In this document: positions 8,452 to 16,902 of the stretch, piece by piece
Layout: each line of letters opens with the position of its first letter
How positions within the stretch are numbered: position 1 is the stretch's first letter
NCBI RefSeq assembly: GCF_004348425.1
Contig: NZ_SMKK01000062.1
Coordinates: 1-42,403 of the forward strand
Length of the DNA stretch: 42,403 nucleotides
Direction of reading: 5' to 3'
Origin: Actinomadura sp. 7K507
GTDB taxonomy: Bacteria; Actinomycetota; Actinomycetes; Streptosporangiales; Streptosporangiaceae
Made by a program: the position numbers and the translations under genes
Notes under the pieces: generated by a model
Database searches by the model: none
Seen by the model: only the letters and a program-made list of their open reading frames with translations
Told to the model about the DNA's origin: nothing

Positions 8452-9222
8452 GTGCTGTTCTACCGCGCTGCGCTGGATCTGTCGTCCTCTACCCGCACCT
8501 TCGTGGCCGATCTCATCGCCGGCCACCGCCACCGGATCGGATCGCGGTGGCGAGCGCTGCCGCCGGGCCGCCAAGCGCTGCTGGTGCTGGTGCACCTGCG
8601 CTGCAACGAGACCTTCGAACGCCTGGCCGCCGCGTTCGGCGTCGGGGTGGCGACCGCGCACCGCTACGTCACCGAGGTCGTCGCCCTGCTCACCGAACTC
8701 GCGCCCGACCTGCGCGAAGCGATGCGGATCGCACAGCGCAAGGCGTTCGTGATCCTGGACGGCACCCTCGCACCGACCGACCGGCTGTCAGGCGCAGGCG
8801 ACCGGCTGCACTACTCGGGCAAGCACCACCGGCACGGCGTCAACATCCAGTTCCTCACCGACCCGCACGGACGGCTGATCTGGGCCTCACCCGCGCTGCC
8901 CGGATCAACGCATGATCTGACCGCCGCCCGCGCCCACGGCATCATCGATGCCCTCACCAGCCGCGCGATCGCCTGCTACGCCGACAAGGCCTATGTCGGA
9001 GCCGGCGGCGCGATCGGCACCCCGTACAAACGCAGAAAGCGCCGCAAGCTCGGCAAACGCAAGAAGCTGTTCAACCGGCACCACGCCCGCGTCCGCGCCC
9101 TGGGCGAGCAGGGCGCCGCCACCCTCAAACGCTGGCACATCCTGCGGAAGGCCCGCTGCTCACCGTCCCGCCTGACCGCCATCGTCCAAGCCATCCTCAC
9201 CCTTCACCACCAGGCCGCATGA
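8452..9222 (+). CDS. IS5-type DDE transposase
   Basis: 256 residues from the GTG preceded by AGGAG (8441-8445); the longer frame from 8410 lacks this. An N-terminal helix-turn-helix (FERLAAAFGVGVATAHRYV) is followed by a DDE_Tnp_4-like catalytic region: FVILDGTL supplies the first aspartate, GSTHDLTAAR the typical second block, YADKAYVGAGG the strand before the loop, and the C-terminus LKRWHILRKARCSP is the conserved motif of this group. The frame is intact, so the enzyme could be active. It is the cargo-free transposase of the surrounding element, whose right inverted repeat is now split by a group II intron. Confidence 0.85.
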   Translation: MLFYRAALDLSSSTRTFVADLIAGHRHRIGSRWRALPPGRQALLVLVHLRCNETFERLAAAFGVGVATAHRYVTEVVALLTELAPDLREAMRIAQRKAFVILDGTLAPTDRLSGAGDRLHYSGKHHRHGVNIQFLTDPHGRLIWASPALPGSTHDLTAARAHGIIDALTSRAIACYADKAYVGAGGAIGTPYKRRKRRKLGKRKKLFNRHHARVRALGEQGAATLKRWHILRKARCSPSRLTAIVQAILTLHHQAA

Positions 9223-9333
9223 AGTTGGAGGGTCGGGAGCTGGCGCGGTGGTGTGGTCTGGCGGTAGGGCTCGGGGCCTGTCTTCCGCCGGTTTCCCGGT
9301 CGGGTGTGCTTTCCCCGATGACCGTGGCCAGAT

Positions 9334-11365
9334 CTACTCCGTTTCCAGCTCCCGCCCGTCAAACCGTGCATGCGGTTCTCCCGCACACGGCTTACCGACG
9401 TCGTTCACCGCCGGCATTCGGTCTTTCCCGCCAAGGCTTTCCGGCCCTGGGTGCGACGACGATTCCATACAAGCTGATCAGGCCGAGATCGATGGGCCGC
9501 GCATTGCTCATGACCCACCATCCGAACTTCATGCTGCGCCGGTGTTTCTTACTGACGAACCGCGCCAGCCGCCACTGCGCGAATCTCCTGATCTTGCTGA
9601 GACGCTCTGCCGAGTGCCCGTACTTGAAGTACGCCGCCCAGCCGCGAAGAAACCTGTTCAGGTCCTCCGCGATCGTCTCCGGCCGTCGCGGCAGCCTGCT
9701 CCGGTCAGTGATCTCCCGGATCCGGTCGCGGGCGTGCCGCATGGCCCTGTCCGCGGGCCAGCGCGCGAGGAACACAACGCCACGTTTTCCGTTGACGCCT
9801 CGAGATCTGACGAGCCGGTGATGAAAGCCCAGAAAATCCAGGCCCTCCCCACCGACCTCCAGATGGACGATGCGTGTCTTGGCCGCCTTGGGCTCCAACC
9901 CCAGCCCGGCCAGCAGCTCGGTCAACCGGGCAAGAGCCCGTTCGGCCTGACTGCGCGACCAGCACATCGCGATCAGATCGTCCGCGTAACGGACCAGCAC
10001 CCCATCCGCTTCGTCCCATGCCCGGTCGAGCCGGTGCAGATAGACGTTGCACAGGACGGGGCTGATGACCCCGCCTTGCGGGCTGCCGGTGACGTCGCGT
10101 CGCACCTGCCCGTCCTCCATCACCCCAGCGCGCAGGATCTGCCGCAGGAGTTTCAACAGGGACCGGTCACAGACGCGTTCCTCGACCGCTCGCATCAACT
10201 CATCGTGCGGGATCGCCGTGAAGCAGTCGGCGATATCCGTCTCGACCACCCATCGGCGCCCCTTCGCCTGCTCGTCGATGAGCACGTGCAGGGCGTCATG
10301 GGCTGACCGCCGGGGCCGGAAACCGAACGAGCAGTCGCGCATGTCCGCCTCAAAGACCGGTTCGAACACGATCTTTAGCGCGGCCTGTACGACCCGGTCC
10401 CGAACGGCCGGGATCGACAACGGACGCCATTCGTCCCTGACCCCCGGCTTGGGAATCAGAACCCGACGAGCAGGCAACGGACGATAGCGGCCTTCCCGAA
10501 GCTCAGCGGCCACTTCCTCCAGGAGCCGGACAACCCCGTACTCCTCGACTTCGGCCAGGGTGGTCCGGTCGATGCCCGGTGCGCCGTTGTTCGCACGCAC
10601 CCTCACCCACGCGCGTTGCAGGACGTCTCTGCGATAGACCTTGTCCATCAACGCGTGGAACCTGCGTCCGGGATCGGCCTTGGCCGCCCGGTAGAGCACA
10701 TGCTGCAAGGCTCGGACCGGATCACGCGGCACTGACGGCCGACGCGATCCCGAAGCGGCGGCAATAGCCTGACCGGCACTCACCGGGCCTCCTCCTCAAC
10801 ATCACATGCATCGACGAAGCAGTGGCCCTTCCCTCACCGCCGGTTATGTTGTCCGGTCGGCTCGATCAGTACTACGGCCACCTCCGACGCCCTTCCGGCA
10901 CGCCACCCACTTCCCGAGGTCATCGGTTATAAGGTGCGACACTCCAGCAACAATTTCCGCAGGTCACTGGGCCGGGGAGGGCCTCCCCAGTTCCCGCCGC
11001 CACTATCGGCACGTTCCGCGCCCCATACGCCGGGGAGTTCCTCGCGGCTGCTTCCAGGCTCTTCACCGCTTCCATGGCCTTCACCCCGATTCCGAGAGGC
11101 TCGGCACTCCCTTGCCCCACCCTCACGGGCGGGTGAGTAACGACGCCGCAGGCTTCGCTTCACGCTACGGACCGCACCGTCGCTCCCCCATCAGGGCCTT
11201 CGACGCTGGGCTTCGACCCCGCCCGTTTCCAGACGAAACCGCCAGCCTGCTACCGGGCCTCCTGGCAGCTACCCGGACCGGACTCACACCGGCAAGCGAC
11301 GACGAGCTTACGAACCACAAGATCAGCCGCTCACGCGGCATCACCTCCCGTTCTGCTGGGCGCAC
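9334..11365 (-). mobile_element. Group II intron (class C-like), about 2.03 kb
   Basis: The 5' end on the minus strand is at 11365, reading GTGCGCCCAGCAGAACGGGA, the conserved GUGCG start. A domain V hairpin lies at about 9360-9394 (AGCCGTGTGCGGGAGAAC, then the GCATGCACGGTTT arm on the minus strand). The 3' boundary was placed at about 9332-9334 by requiring the flanks to restore the inverted repeat of the host IS; the exact base is uncertain by 2 nt. The region 10790-11365 is the 5' ribozyme part (domains I-III), which explains why open frames there are meaningless. The ORF lies in domain IV, as in other bacterial group II introns. Confidence 0.8.
9392..10783 (-). CDS. ltrA: Group II intron reverse transcriptase/maturase
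   Basis: 463 residues from a GTG with GAGGAGGAGG upstream. All reverse transcriptase blocks are visible: NNGAPGIDRTT (RT-1), RRVLIPKPGVRDEWRPLSIP (RT-2), DCSFGFRPRRSAHDAL (RT-3), VVETDIADCFTAIPHDEL (RT-3a/4), TGSPQGGVISPVLCNVYLH (RT-4), the catalytic VRYADDL (RT-5) and LGLEPKAAKTRI (RT-6/7). A maturase X domain follows (RFLRGWAAYFKYGHSAERLSKI). No HNH endonuclease is evident at the C-terminus, as is usual for class C introns, which insert using single-stranded DNA or terminator-like targets. The stop lies at the edge of domain V. The protein assists splicing and retrohoming of its own intron. The frame is intact. Confidence 0.93.
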   Translation of the reverse strand: MSAGQAIAAASGSRRPSVPRDPVRALQHVLYRAAKADPGRRFHALMDKVYRRDVLQRAWVRVRANNGAPGIDRTTLAEVEEYGVVRLLEEVAAELREGRYRPLPARRVLIPKPGVRDEWRPLSIPAVRDRVVQAALKIVFEPVFEADMRDCSFGFRPRRSAHDALHVLIDEQAKGRRWVVETDIADCFTAIPHDELMRAVEERVCDRSLLKLLRQILRAGVMEDGQVRRDVTGSPQGGVISPVLCNVYLHRLDRAWDEADGVLVRYADDLIAMCWSRSQAERALARLTELLAGLGLEPKAAKTRIVHLEVGGEGLDFLGFHHRLVRSRGVNGKRGVVFLARWPADRAMRHARDRIREITDRSRLPRRPETIAEDLNRFLRGWAAYFKYGHSAERLSKIRRFAQWRLARFVSKKHRRSMKFGWWVMSNARPIDLGLISLYGIVVAPRAGKPWRERPNAGGERRR

Positions 11366-11379
11366 GGAAAACGTTCACT

Positions 11380-12033
11380 AGAGCCGCATCACGGATTGTC
11401 CAGCATCCTTGCTGCGGGTGCGTACGATACCTCGGCGGTGATCGCGCGCACCATGGTCGCCCCGGCGCTTGGGGCGAGCATGGACCGGCACGTGCCCGCG
11501 TTCTCAGAGACCCATTTCTCGTTGGGGCTCTCAGTCTAGATACGGCAGTTGGTCGCTGGCGACCACGAGGCCAGGATGCCGGGCAGTCCCGGACCGACTC
11601 GATCACCTGGCGGGCGGTGGTGTCGGTGTGCCGCAGGAACGCTAGGTGGCGGACGGTGCGCGCGGCGACCTGCCCGATCCGCGGCCTGCCCGGCGACGGG
11701 CTCTTTGGCCCTTCCCCCTGGCCAGCGTCTCAGCGAGCAGCGGCACGGCCGCCAGGTCCGGCCTCCGCTCGGGACAGCAGGCGAGGTCAGCAGCACCCGT
11801 CCGGCCGGCTCGTGCCGCCAGTTCGTTGAGTGCAGCAGGTATGCCGCGGGACAGGCCTAGCAATCCCGTACGACCGCGTCCGGATGCCGTTCGCCGCCCA
11901 GTTCGCCCGCCAGCACGCGGAAGGCCAAGCCGCCCGAACGCCCTGTACCAACGGGACCGCGGGCCAGCCGGGCGTCACAAGCAAGCCCGCCTTGGCCGAC
12001 GCTCAGTCGGCTGAGCTCGGTGCTGATCCGGGG
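11380..12033. other. Decayed coding DNA, no intact gene
   Basis: Pieces on the minus strand look protein-like but in different frames: AGATMVRAITAEVSYAPA near 11400-11500, TVRHLAFLRHTDTTARQV near 11600-11650, PAALNELAARAGR near 11800-11860, and a LAFRVLAGELGGERHPDAV stretch near 11900-11960. They may be parts of one or two minus-strand genes destroyed by indels and stops. I cannot name a family. Confidence 0.35.
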
Positions 12034-12312
12034 TTAGCGAGAGGGCGGCCTTGTAACTCCGTACCGCTTTTCGATCTCCTGTACGGCACGCTCGCAGGCC
12101 AGCCAGCGTCCGCCGGCGGCGCGGACACCAGTCACAGGTGGATCCATGCATCTATCACCCGAATGCATCTCGCCGTGCCAGGTGCAGCGGCTTTCGCGGG
12201 CGGCGACGCTGCCGGCATCGAAGTTGGTCGGCTCCGTCCCAAACCATTCGACTTCAGACATGAACTGAGCGTACGCCTCGGGGCCCAGGTGCGTAGTCAC
12301 GGTGGGGTCCAT
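12034..12312 (-). CDS. Small Cys/His-containing hypothetical protein
   Basis: 92 residues from an ATG at 12312 that lies inside the last 16 bases of the upstream 442-residue gene, implying translational coupling. The sequence contains a possible metal-binding patch, CTWHGEMHSGDRCM, with two Cys and two His within 15 residues, and a C-terminal helix LACERAVQEIEKRYG. No family recognised. The overlapping arrangement suggests it works with the nuclease-like protein, perhaps as an accessory or immunity-type partner; that is inference. Confidence 0.55.
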   Translation of the reverse strand: MDPTVTTHLGPEAYAQFMSEVEWFGTEPTNFDAGSVAARESRCTWHGEMHSGDRCMDPPVTGVRAAGGRWLACERAVQEIEKRYGVTRPPSR

Positions 12313-13625
12313 AGCGGCGATCGTCTTGCTGCGGCTCCAGGTGGCGGTACCAGCAAAGCTTGTGCGCTGTCGGCGACGTGTAAGCGCGCGAGTGTCCGGT
12401 CTAGCCAGTACGGCTCTTGATCGCACATCTTGACTAGAAATTCGGTCGGCGTTGGGAGGGATAGGCGGCGGGTGACGATGAACGTGCGACGAACGCGGTC
12501 GATCGGCAGACCTCGCTGAAGGGCGTATCCATCGAGGCGTTGAGCCTGGCCGTCCGGGGGAAGCGGCGCAGCGCGCTGATGCGCATAAGAATAGATGATG
12601 CCGGCAATGTGCCGGTATCCGTCGAAGATTTCCTTGGTAAGGTTTCGCATCGCGTCGAGCTGTTCCGCAAGCGGACGGCGAAAGAACTCGGTGGTCGGAT
12701 GCAAGCCCCCGTGGTCTTCGACCCAGATCCAGGCGAGCCCAGCCCCTTGGGTGTTTACGCCCTTCTTGCGGATTACCTCTACCAGCCTGCTTCCCTGGTC
12801 TGATTCAATAAACGGCCCAATTAGCTCTGTGCCAGGCGGAACTGGCCCCGGCTTTACGACGAGGAAGCCAGTCTCGCCAGTAGATAGTTCAACTGGACGT
12901 CCGGTCTGGGCGCATTGGACTGCGACTTCTTTCGTTTTTTGGACCCAACGCTCCTCCTCAGCCTTGTGAAGGAAGCCGGGGACGTCGCCTTCGAAATAGA
13001 CCGGCAGACGGCCTTCAAGCGCATGGAGGTAGAACCTGTGACGATTGGTGTACTCGTCTTGCTGGGTGAATTTGCTTTCTGGGCTCAAGGTAACAACCTC
13101 GATGAAGAGTTCGGTGCCGGGCACCTTGAGTAGCACGTCACCGGGACCACCAGTCGTGGGAGGTTCCAGAGTGACGTCCGCGCCGAGGGAAGTCCCCATC
13201 GCTGCGAGCCTGGTCTGCGTCAGGGTATGGAAGAGCCGGGCGGCCCTCACGTCTTTGCGCGCGTCGTTTCGGACGGACCGGACACCCAGAACCTGACTGC
13301 CTTCGAGGAGTTGCAGGGGCGCCCACCAACGAACTGCTTCGATGAAGGCCCCAGGACGCATCCGGTCGGAGGACGCAAGGGTGGGGGCAAACCGCCCAAG
13401 CCCAGGGACGAGTTGACGGCCCGTCTGGGGATCCGGATAGGCGGCACGGTGAAGCCATCTTGATCCGAAGAAGGCGGTCAGGTCGGACACCATGCGAGGG
13501 ATGAGCACCCGGCCCGTGGCCGTTAGATGGTCAGCATGTTCCGGCCGCCCGAGCCAGACGGACCAGTCCAGTTCGCGCTCGCCGTGATCGACGGCCCTCC
13601 AAGCAGCAAAATCGAGGTCCCTCAT
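12297..13625 (-). CDS. Nuclease-like hypothetical protein (possible PD-(D/E)XK fold)
   Basis: 442 residues, start ATG at 13625. No clear ribosome-binding site is visible, and the stop of a DUF397 remnant lies 8 bases upstream. The middle of the protein has a strand-turn-strand layout GGPGDVLLKVPGTELFIEVVTL (D163, then E176 in an E-x-V motif), which resembles the catalytic core of PD-(D/E)XK nucleases with the usual Lys replaced. A helix rich in Arg/Lys precedes it (SVRNDARKDVRAARLFHTL). The C-terminal part (about 300-442) is helical with GYRHIAGIIYSY and a predicted tail. It is followed by an overlapping small gene. A defence-type role is plausible but unproven; other alpha/beta folds can show similar motifs. 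Confidence 0.5.
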   Translation of the reverse strand: MRDLDFAAWRAVDHGERELDWSVWLGRPEHADHLTATGRVLIPRMVSDLTAFFGSRWLHRAAYPDPQTGRQLVPGLGRFAPTLASSDRMRPGAFIEAVRWWAPLQLLEGSQVLGVRSVRNDARKDVRAARLFHTLTQTRLAAMGTSLGADVTLEPPTTGGPGDVLLKVPGTELFIEVVTLSPESKFTQQDEYTNRHRFYLHALEGRLPVYFEGDVPGFLHKAEEERWVQKTKEVAVQCAQTGRPVELSTGETGFLVVKPGPVPPGTELIGPFIESDQGSRLVEVIRKKGVNTQGAGLAWIWVEDHGGLHPTTEFFRRPLAEQLDAMRNLTKEIFDGYRHIAGIIYSYAHQRAAPLPPDGQAQRLDGYALQRGLPIDRVRRTFIVTRRLSLPTPTEFLVKMCDQEPYWLDRTLARLHVADSAQALLVPPPGAAARRSPLWTPP

Positions 13626-13633
13626 AGGGGAAG

Positions 13634-13812
13634 TTAAACGTACTGCGATACTTCCGGCGCTTGGATTACCTGGACCCGCCTACGACGTGGCCTCCCTCTC
13701 ACTCCGTCAACGAACCCAGGCCAGGCGGCCGGGGCGAAGCAGAGCTTGGGCCCTGCGGGGTCCTTGGAGTCGCGGAAGGCCACCAGCCCGGGCGGTCTAC
13801 TGACGAAACTCT
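13634..13812 (-). pseudogene. DUF397 protein remnant
   Basis: On the minus strand one frame reads GLVAFRDSKDPAGPKLCFAPAAWPGFVDGVR, the complete C-terminal signature of DUF397 (VAVRDSKDP, then a TP..W..F segment). It is headed by an in-frame TGA at about 13815 and has no start codon, so only the C-terminal half survives. DUF397 genes normally sit directly downstream of DUF5753 regulators; there is no such regulator here, so this is an orphan piece left by rearrangement. Confidence 0.6.
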
Positions 13813-13991
13813 TTGATCAGCGGCAACGTGAGGCCTCCGCTCCGCCGGATTCCACGCTAAGCTAGATCATCTTCCACCTTGGTGGGGCCCGGTGAGTTTC
13901 CGTCGTGCGAGCGGTAGAGCGGGCTGGCGGTAGACACCGCCGAGGACGAGCGCGGCATAACCCGGCACGCCGACCCGCCCGGTCCTCCCGC

Positions 13992-14715
13992 CTAGTGATC
14001 CGCTGACGCGGTGTAGGCGGCGGCGAGGTGGTCGTGTAATTCGGCGTGCCGAAGCTGATAGACCGGGCCGACGGTCCTCAGCAGGCCCAAACGGTGCGCG
14101 TCATCGAGAAATGTCATCAAGGACCGCGGCAGCCGCCGCTGCCGGGCCAGCCAGAAGCTGGCGACCAGATACGCCAGCCAGGCACGATGCCGCCCGAAAA
14201 TGAGCCCCAGCACGAGCCCGGACACGAGGCCAGCCCCAAGCCCGGACACAAGGCCAGCCCCAAGCCCGGACACGAGCCCGGACACAAGCCCAGCCCCAAG
14301 CCCGGACACGAGCCCGGACACGAGCCCGGCGGCGAGCCCGACCGCAAGCCCGCCTACGAGTCCGACAACGCAGACGCGCAGAAGGTTCAGGGCACGGTCC
14401 GCGCGCCAAGTGGCGACAGGCGTGTTCAAACGTCCTGTGACCGCCGGAGTCTCCGCCCACTCGATAAGCCCGAACACGAGCCCGGACACAAGCCCAGCCC
14501 CAAGCCCGGACACAAGCCCAGCCCCAAGCCCGGACACGAGCCCAGCCCCAAGCCCGGACGCGAGCCCGACCGCAAGCCCGCCCACGAGCCCGACCGCGAG
14601 CCCGACCGCGAGTCGCCGGCCCAGCCGAACCATTCTCTTGATCTTCGCGTAGCCAGGCGTTTCCTCTGTCCACCTGTGAGCGTCTCTCCCAACCGCGAGT
14701 CCGAACGCGAGTCCT
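13992..14715 (-). pseudogene. C-terminal remnant of a NACHT NTPase with GL-rich repeats
   Basis: The frame from ATG 14633 gives 213 residues, but coding continues upstream without a start (HRWTEETPGYAKIKRM) to about 14715, where it runs into a transposase fragment. Two blocks of GLGAGLVS-type repeats (membrane-like, glycine-rich) flank a loop WAETPAVTGRLNTPVATWRADRALNLLR. The C-terminus, RLPRSLMTFLDDAHRLGLL followed by VYQLRHAELHDHLA, is the standard ending of actinomycete NACHT-domain proteins, STAND-type NTPases implicated in defence and signalling. The NACHT ATPase and sensor parts are gone, so the protein is not functional as such. Confidence 0.7.
14197..14620. repeat. Two arrays of 12/24-bp imperfect repeats
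   Basis: On the + strand, units such as gcccggacacgag and ccagccccaa alternate with 12- and 24-base periods in two arrays (about 14197-14345 and 14470-14620). They encode the GLVSGLGA repeats of the NACHT remnant on the minus strand. Units are only slightly diverged, so slippage or gene-conversion expansion is likely. Confidence 0.7.
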
Positions 14716-15021
14716 GGGTTTCGAGCGGGCAGCGTGTCGGCCCGCGATCAGGTCACGGTGCCAGCGCAGCACCGTGTCCGGCCGCACGAGCAGCCGCATC
14801 CGGAGCAGTACACCACAAGGCAACCGGTGCAGCAGCGCCGCGAGCAGTACTCGATCCGGGCCGACGAACCGCACCCTCGCCCCGTCCAGTTGGCGCTCCA
14901 GCACCGTGATCTGATGTCGCAGAACCAAGATCTCGGCGTCCTTCTCCCTATCGGTCATCGGAAGCAGACGCAGCACCGCGAACGCGTTGGTGACGGTCAA
15001 GTAGGCCAGTCGCAACAGCAC
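14715..15021 (-). pseudogene. N-terminal fragment of an integrase-core transposase
   Basis: The minus-strand frame from 15021 begins MLLRLAYLTVTNAFAVLRLLP and continues DREKDAEILVLRHQITVLERQL, VGPDRVLLAALLHRLP and VRPDTVLRWHRDLIAGRHA. These are the N-terminal hallmarks of an actinomycete integrase-core (IS3/IS481-like) transposase. The catalytic rve domain is missing, and the frame runs into the NACHT remnant at about 14715. The C-terminal half of the same kind of transposase is found at 33325-33630, and a third piece of its 5' end at 25424-25500. Confidence 0.7.
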
Positions 15022-15129
15022 AATCGCCCATCATCCCGGGGTGAGGGCCGTGTCGTTGGCCTGTCCCACGACGGTTCCCAGCCCTGCGCCGCGACCCGCC
15101 GCGCATCACGGCTCTCACCTGCACGGACG

Positions 15130-15308
15130 TACTTTTCGGCAAGCACCAGGACCTTGACGCCGTCATCCAGGGCCTGACCAGCCCCTGGAACTCCGGCCCT
15201 GTAGAGGGCCGCATGAACCACACCAAAATGATCAAGAGACAGATGTTCGAGAAAGCCGGGCTACCGCTGCTCCGCAAACGAGTCCTGCTCACCGCCCAGG
15301 TCGGGTAA
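15130..15308 (+). pseudogene. C-terminal fragment of an ISL3-family transposase
   Basis: One + frame reads GLTSPWNSGPVEGRMNHTKMIKRQMFEKAGLPLLRKRVLL before a stop at about 15308. GPVEG-N--K-IKRQM-GRAG--LLR-RVL is the conserved ending of ISL3 transposases. Only the last 60 or so residues remain and the upstream sequence does not continue in frame. Confidence 0.65.
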
Positions 15309-15372
15309 TCCTCTGGGCGGGTCCGTATCGATCACGAAATGTGAGCCAGATCCCGGATCCCATTTCGGATCC

Positions 15373-15765
15373 GCGGCCCATCTCACCTGCTGGATCGGGG
15401 TCTGCCCCGGCATGAACGAGTCCGCCGGAGTCTCCAAGTCCGCCCGTACCCGCCAGGGCAACGCCAACCTCAAACGCATTCTCGGCGTGGCCGCCATGAC
15501 CGCGATCCGGCAGAAGGACAGCTACCTGAGCGCTTTCTACCGGCGCATCGCGGCCCGCCGCGGACGACACCAAGCCCAGTTCGCGGTCATGCGGAAGATC
15601 GCTGTGGCGATCTGGCACATCCTCAAGCACAAGACCGGCTACCAGGAACTCGGGGCCGACTATTTCGCCCGCCGAGACCCCGAGCGCGCCATGCGCCGGA
15701 TGATCAAGGAAGCCAATCGCCTCGGCCTCACCGTCCGATTCGAACCCGCCCGAGCAGCTCACAGG
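15373..15765 (+). pseudogene. C-terminal fragment of an IS110-family transposase
   Basis: The + frame reads AAHLTCWIGVCPGMNESAGV, then KSARTRQGNANLKRILGVAA, SYLSAFYRRIAARRGRHQAQ and YQELGADYFARRDPERAM. This is the Transposase_20 domain and C-terminus of an IS110 enzyme. The N-terminal DEDD half is absent. The frame stays open past the fragment and runs in frame into the alpha/beta hydrolase gene, which makes an artificially long open frame; the true hydrolase start is at 15934. It belongs to a different IS110 subgroup from the intact copy at 28348-29550. Confidence 0.75.
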
Positions 15766-15779
15766 TGTTCTCGTGTCAG

Positions 15780-15933
15780 AGTCGCCCGCTCCTTGAAGGA
15801 GTTACACCGAAACAGGAGACCCCGAGTTGGATTTGGTGGTTCCGGCGGCGGTGGGTGTCATAAAGTAGGCAATCCTTGTCAGACCGTTCTTTCCACCCGC
15901 TCCCGATGGGAAGACGTCTCACGTGGAGGTTCG
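15780..15933 (+). promoter_or_regulatory. Leader/promoter region of the conflict operon
   Basis: The 150 bases between the IS110 fragment and the first gene of the four-gene operon are the only place its promoter can lie without being inside transposon debris. There is a less GC-rich stretch (gtcataaagtaggcaatcc) near 15858-15876 that could hold a -10 element, but a matching -35 at good spacing is not obvious. Confidence 0.3.
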
Positions 15934-16902
15934 GTGGCACCACGGCTGGTCTTCGTCCATGGCATCGGAGGGCCTCGACGGGTCGAGGAGGATCGGGAGC
16001 GCTGGATCGACGCGCTGGCCGCTGGCGCCCGGCGGGCCGGGCACGGCGAGGCCGCGCGAGGCTTGATCGACGGCAGCCTGGCCGAGGTTGTCTTCGCCTA
16101 CTACGGTGACCTGTTCCAGCGGCCGCAGGCCCAGGGTGCCGGGGGCATCAACCTCGATGAGGACGAAGCGGTCCTGCTCAATCGGCTGTTCACCGAGATC
16201 GTGCAGGCCCACGTACAGGCCCACGACGAGGATCCGAACGGGCTAATCGACGCCACGGTGGAACGCGCTTTGGCTCAGCTCTGTCCGCAAGGTGAGGCCC
16301 AGGGCGCTGGCGAGCTCGTGCGCCGGGTCATCAACGCGGGCACAACGCTGCTGGGCTCCGGCCCGTGGGGGCGTGCCGGTCAGTGGGCGGGTGGCAAGCT
16401 GTTGATCCGTGATTTCGCCCAGGTGGCCCGATACCTCGCGCGGCGCGAGCAGGATGGCGAGGGCGATCCTCTTGACGCCCGGATCCGCGCGGTCGTGGCG
16501 GACGCGCTCGGCTCTGGCCCGACCGTGGTTGTGGCGCATTCGCTGGGAAGTGTCGTGAGCTTCGAAACGCTGTGCGGCCACGAGACGTCGGTGCCGCTCC
16601 TGGTCACCCTCGGCTCTCCCCTGGCCATGCGCGCGGTCGTTTGGCCGAAGGTCCGGCCAGCGCCACCCACAACTCCCGGCTGTGTGGGCCAATGGCTCAA
16701 CTATTGGGACCGCGACGACATCATCGTGCCGCGGCCTGTCCTGGAGGAAGACGTCCGCGCCAACGCAGCGGGGGTCGTGCCCTCCAGCAGCCGGGTCGAC
16801 TCCGACGGGGTATGGGTGCACACCGCCACCAAGTATCTGGCCAAGGCTGACGTGGCCGGGCCGGTCATGGAGGCCCTGCAGGGCCTCACAGCGGTGCCAT
16901 GA
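15934..16902 (+). CDS. Alpha/beta hydrolase, first gene of the VMAP conflict operon
   Basis: 322 residues from a GTG preceded by GGAGG. The N-terminus RLVFVHGIGGP is the oxyanion strand-loop of alpha/beta hydrolases; the nucleophile elbow is VVVAHSLGSVV (Ser203), followed by LVTLGSPLAMR. Candidate acid residues are D259-D261 in NYWDRDDI, and His296 in VHTATKYL is in the right place for the catalytic base, so the triad looks complete. Similar proteins are serine esterase or lipase-like enzymes; the substrate is unknown. Its stop overlaps the next start by ATGA, tying its translation to the caspase-VMAP gene. In this context it is best seen as an effector or an activating enzyme of the system. 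Confidence 0.8.
   Translation: MAPRLVFVHGIGGPRRVEEDRERWIDALAAGARRAGHGEAARGLIDGSLAEVVFAYYGDLFQRPQAQGAGGINLDEDEAVLLNRLFTEIVQAHVQAHDEDPNGLIDATVERALAQLCPQGEAQGAGELVRRVINAGTTLLGSGPWGRAGQWAGGKLLIRDFAQVARYLARREQDGEGDPLDARIRAVVADALGSGPTVVVAHSLGSVVSFETLCGHETSVPLLVTLGSPLAMRAVVWPKVRPAPPTTPGCVGQWLNYWDRDDIIVPRPVLEEDVRANAAGVVPSSSRVDSDGVWVHTATKYLAKADVAGPVMEALQGLTAVP

Larger units (their letters stand above)
8323..11379 (+). mobile_element. IS5-type insertion sequence interrupted by a group II intron
   Basis: The left end at 8323 begins agtgagccttttccatct. The right end, read inward on the minus strand from 11379, begins agtgaacgttttcc, is broken by the intron, and resumes on the far side of the intron with atct. 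Rejoining the intron flanks gives 16 of 18 matches to the left end. Without the intron the element is about 1.03 kb, a normal size for the family. I could not identify a convincing target-site duplication. Confidence 0.65.

Noticed and set aside
10806..11381. Long open frame of 191 codons on +
   Set aside because: It lies within the 5' ribozyme part of the group II intron, on the opposite strand, and is Arg/Pro/Ser-rich with no domain.
14197..14620. Regularly spaced short repeats that could suggest a CRISPR array or VNTR
   Set aside because: The repeats are contiguous, 12/24 bases long without unique spacers, and encode the GLGAGLVS repeats of the NACHT remnant.
15412..16902. A single 496-residue protein joining transposase and hydrolase
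   Set aside because: The first 118 or so codons are an IS110 fragment; a GTG with GGAGG at 15934 is the natural hydrolase start, and the intervening part is not protein-like.
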